NCBI RefSeq assembly: GCF_023264895.1
Contig: NZ_JAHFUY010000017.1
Coordinates: forward strand, 1-58,701
Source of the DNA: Herbiconiux sp.
GTDB taxonomy: Bacteria > Actinomycetota > Actinomycetes > Actinomycetales > Microbacteriaceae
Reading direction: 5' to 3'
Length of the DNA: 58,701 nt
The position numbers and the translations under genes were made by a program. How positions within the stretch are numbered: the first letter of the stretch is position 1; each line of letters starts with the position of its first letter. Below, in pieces: positions 56,865 through 58,701 of the stretch. A model generated the notes under the pieces. That model was not told where the DNA came from. It saw only the letters and a list, made by a program, of their open reading frames with translations, and ran no database searches.

Positions 56865-57422
56865 ATGGCCGAGGAACTGACAGGAGTGCGGGTCGCGATC
56901 CTGGCCGCCGACGGTGTCGAGCGGGTGGAGCTCGAGCAGCCGCGGCAGGCTCTGGACGACGCCGGGGCGTTCACCGCACTCGTCTCGATCGCGACCGGAT
57001 CCATCGCCGCGCGCGACCACGACCTGGAGGACGCCGGGAGCTTCACCGTCGACCGGGACGTCTACGACGTGACGCCGGACGAGTTCGATGCCCTCCTCCT
57101 GCCGGGAGGGACGGTGAATCCGGACAAGCTCCGCATGGACGCCACGGCCGTCGCCTTCGTGCGCGACTTCGTCGATTCGGGGAAGCCCGTGGCCGCCATC
57201 TGCCACGGACCCTGGACGCTGGCGGAGGCCGACCGGGTGCGGGGGCGACGGCTCACGTCGTGGCCGAGCGTGCGCACCGACCTGCGGAACGCCGGTGCCG
57301 AGGTGGTCGACGAGGTCGTCGTGACCGACGGCAGCCTCACGACGAGCAGGTCACCCGACGACCTCCCCGGGTTCTGCGAGCGCATCGTGCAGGAGTTCGC
57401 GAAGGGGCCGCGGTCGAGCTGA
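56865..57422 (+). CDS. PfpI/DJ-1-family protein (stress protease/glyoxalase-like)
   Basis: A 185-residue protein: VAILAADGVERVELEQPRQAL with the conserved Glu, DALLLPGGTVNPDKLRMD, and the nucleophile elbow VAAICHGPWTLAEADRVRGRRLTSWPSVRTDLRNAGAEVVDEVVV with Cys-His. Members act as deglycases, chaperones or proteases in stress. Starts 1 nt after the dehydrogenase stop, in the same operon. Confidence 0.92.
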   Translation: MAEELTGVRVAILAADGVERVELEQPRQALDDAGAFTALVSIATGSIAARDHDLEDAGSFTVDRDVYDVTPDEFDALLLPGGTVNPDKLRMDATAVAFVRDFVDSGKPVAAICHGPWTLAEADRVRGRRLTSWPSVRTDLRNAGAEVVDEVVVTDGSLTTSRSPDDLPGFCERIVQEFAKGPRSS

Positions 57423-57478
57423 GCGAGACCGCACTCGTCGGGGGGCCTTCGGTCTGCCGGTCGAATCGGGTGAAGACG

Positions 57479-58168
57479 ATGACACAGGACGACGAAGGCC
57501 TCCCCCACGAGCGCGCGAGCGAGGCCACCCGCGCCGACCCCTGGCGCGCGGTGGCCTTCAGCGATGCCGTCATGGCGATCGTGATCACGTTCCTCGCGCT
57601 CGAGCTGAGACCGCCACCGCCGGAGCCGGGTGATCTGCTGTCAGGCCTCCTCGGCGAGTGGCCGACCTACCTGGCATACGCGGCATCGTTCACCTACCTG
57701 GCCGTGATCTGGATGAATCACAAGGCGGCGTTCTCCCGCATCCGCGAGATGGACGTCGGCCTGCAGTGGGTGAACCTCGGGATCCTCGGCACCGTCGCGC
57801 TGATCCCCTGGCCGACCGCGGTGATCGCCGAGACCGCGAGAACGGCGGATGCGGCCGACCAGAGGGTGGCGGCGGCGCTCTACGCGCTGGTGGGCGCCCT
57901 GCTCTGGCTGTCCTGGCTCGTGTTCTTCATCTACCTGGCCCGGCATCCCGACCTCACGAAGGAGGACGTCGACGACGCGTACTTCGCCCGGGAACGCCCG
58001 AGGGCCCTCGTCGGTCTCCTGGTCTACCTGGCGGCCGGTGCTGCGGGGGTGCTCATCCATCCGCTCGTCGCGTCGGTCGTCTTCCTCGTCCTGCCGGCGT
58101 TCTACGCCCTCACGAGTCACGGGCACGACCACGGGCCCGCCTTCTTCCGCCGCCGCGACGGGTGGTAG
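57479..58168 (+). CDS. TMEM175-family potassium channel-like protein
   Basis: A 229-residue protein with six hydrophobic segments. The first carries the family signature AFSDAVMAIVITFLALELR (FSD motif), the second AASFTYLAVIWMNHKAAF. A single six-helix unit fits prokaryotic TMEM175 channels, which form tetramers. It follows the stress operon by 57 bp; the ribosome site is weak. The C-terminus is His-rich (SHGHDHG). Confidence 0.87.
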   Translation: MTQDDEGLPHERASEATRADPWRAVAFSDAVMAIVITFLALELRPPPPEPGDLLSGLLGEWPTYLAYAASFTYLAVIWMNHKAAFSRIREMDVGLQWVNLGILGTVALIPWPTAVIAETARTADAADQRVAAALYALVGALLWLSWLVFFIYLARHPDLTKEDVDDAYFARERPRALVGLLVYLAAGAAGVLIHPLVASVVFLVLPAFYALTSHGHDHGPAFFRRRDGW

Positions 58169-58184
58169 AAGAGGGCGTGTGCCC

Positions 58185-58196
58185 GGCCCGCGGGCC
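58185..58196. terminator. GC-rich palindrome between convergent genes
   Basis: GGCCCGCGGGCC is a perfect 12-bp palindrome between the channel gene stop and the end of the convergent dehydrogenase gene. With no loop and no T-tract it is a weak terminator candidate. Confidence 0.3.
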
Positions 58197-58200
58197 CAGG

Positions 58201-58701
58201 TCAGAAGCGGAGGAGAATCTTGCCTGCGCGGCCCGGGGCGGCGCTGGCGGCCGCGGCCTCGCGGGCCTGGTCGAACGGGAAGACCGCCTCGACCGGCAGC
58301 TCGACCTCGCCGGAGCCGACGCGCTCGAAGAGCTCGCCGAACAGCGCCGAGCGCTTGGCGGCATCCATGTCGCGGCTCACGCGGCTGCCCCAGAAGCCCT
58401 TCACCGTCACGTCCTTGAAGATGAGCGCCCCCGAGGAGATCTGCAGGTCGCCCGACCCCATGGCGCCGAACGACACGAGGGTGCCGCCCTCCCCCAGCAG
58501 CCCGAGCAGGTCGGCCGACGAGCTGCCGCCCACCGAGTCGACCGCGGCCTTCGGGCTCCCGCCGTCGAGCACCGCCGCCGCGGTCTCCTCCCAGCCGTCC
58601 TTCTCGGTCGAGACCACGTCGTGGATGCCGATGGCCGCGAGCTCGTCGACACCGGCGTCGCGCCGCACCAGCCCGAGCACGCGCACACCGCGGAGCGCAC
58701 C
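58201..58701 (-). CDS. MDR-family (quinone oxidoreductase-like) dehydrogenase, C-terminal part
   Basis: About 166 C-terminal residues, cut by the right window edge: VRVLGLVRRDAGVDELAAIGIHDVVST, AVDSVGGSSSADLLGLLGEGGTLVSFGAMGSGDLQISSGALIFKDVTVKGFWGS, then FPFDQAREAAAASAAPGRAGKILLRF. The pattern is that of zinc-free quinone oxidoreductase/trans-2-enoyl reductase-like MDR proteins, using NADPH. The N-terminal domain and start are outside the window. Confidence 0.85.
   Translation of the reverse strand, partial: GALRGVRVLGLVRRDAGVDELAAIGIHDVVSTEKDGWEETAAAVLDGGSPKAAVDSVGGSSSADLLGLLGEGGTLVSFGAMGSGDLQISSGALIFKDVTVKGFWGSRVSRDMDAAKRSALFGELFERVGSGEVELPVEAVFPFDQAREAAAASAAPGRAGKILLRF

Noticed and set aside
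58185..58196. Strong intrinsic terminator before the right edge
   Set aside because: The palindrome has no loop and no T-tract; kept only as a low-confidence candidate.
1..58701. CRISPR arrays, tRNA or rRNA genes, insertion sequences, prophage
   Set aside because: No spaced direct repeats, cloverleaf-like sequence, transposase or phage structural protein was seen.

Overview
The window is 58.7 kb of very GC-rich DNA with dense genes, many ATGA/GTGA start-stop overlaps, frequent GTG starts, several apparently leaderless promoters and lipobox lipoproteins. This fits a high-GC Gram-positive actinobacterium, most likely of the Microbacteriaceae; that placement is an inference from style and gene families, because no rRNA, tRNA or other marker gene is present. 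No CRISPR array, prophage or insertion sequence was seen.

Region 1 (1-10.4 kb, minus strand) is a hydantoinase/oxoprolinase-type catabolic operon: hyuA, hyuB, a ribose-type ABC importer (binding lipoprotein, double-ATPase, permease), a second degenerate HyuA-like protein, a DUF917 protein and the first part of a PucR-like regulator. The substrate is probably an amide-ring compound such as a hydantoin or oxoproline, but the sequence does not say which.

Region 2 (10.7-34.4 kb) is a mosaic of short accessory units. It has an excisionase-like/PIN toxin pair, a DUF433/DUF5615 pair whose toxin is frameshifted, and an HTH-nucleotidyltransferase/HEPN-like pair. It also has many regulator-enzyme pairs with visible operators (MerR-esterase, TetR-NmrA, TetR-deazaflavin oxidoreductase/SDR, TetR-ketopantoate-reductase-like, Lrp-LysE) and a degenerate-GGDEF/intact-EAL membrane phosphodiesterase.

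Region 3 (34.4-50.3 kb) is the highlight: a vitamin B6 (pyridoxine) degradation island. A plus-strand operon encodes 4-pyridoxolactonase, an SDR pyridoxal 4-dehydrogenase and a GMC pyridoxine 4-oxidase. A convergent minus-strand operon encodes the FAD ring-opening oxygenase for 2-methyl-3-hydroxypyridine-5-carboxylate, the class II aldolase-like dicarboxylate decarboxylase, the HAD-like FHMPC dehydrogenase and the acetamidomethylene-succinate hydrolase. It also carries an uncharacterised AA_synth-family protein, an M20 amidohydrolase and a PEBP-like protein. Beside them, a BMP-type ABC importer plus IclR regulator runs divergently, and its promoter shares an 18-bp element with the promoter of the lactonase operon. 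Together these predict regulated import of B6 vitamers and conversion to succinic semialdehyde. The one enzyme of the known pathway not found is 4-pyridoxate dehydrogenase.

Region 4 (50.5-58.7 kb) holds an oxidoreductase SDR, DUF2243-CtaG-S4 genes in an overlapping run, a RelE/Phd-type toxin-antitoxin pair with a leaderless promoter, and a stress-type run of two zinc alcohol dehydrogenases, a PfpI-like protein and a TMEM175-like channel. The window ends inside an MDR-family oxidoreductase.
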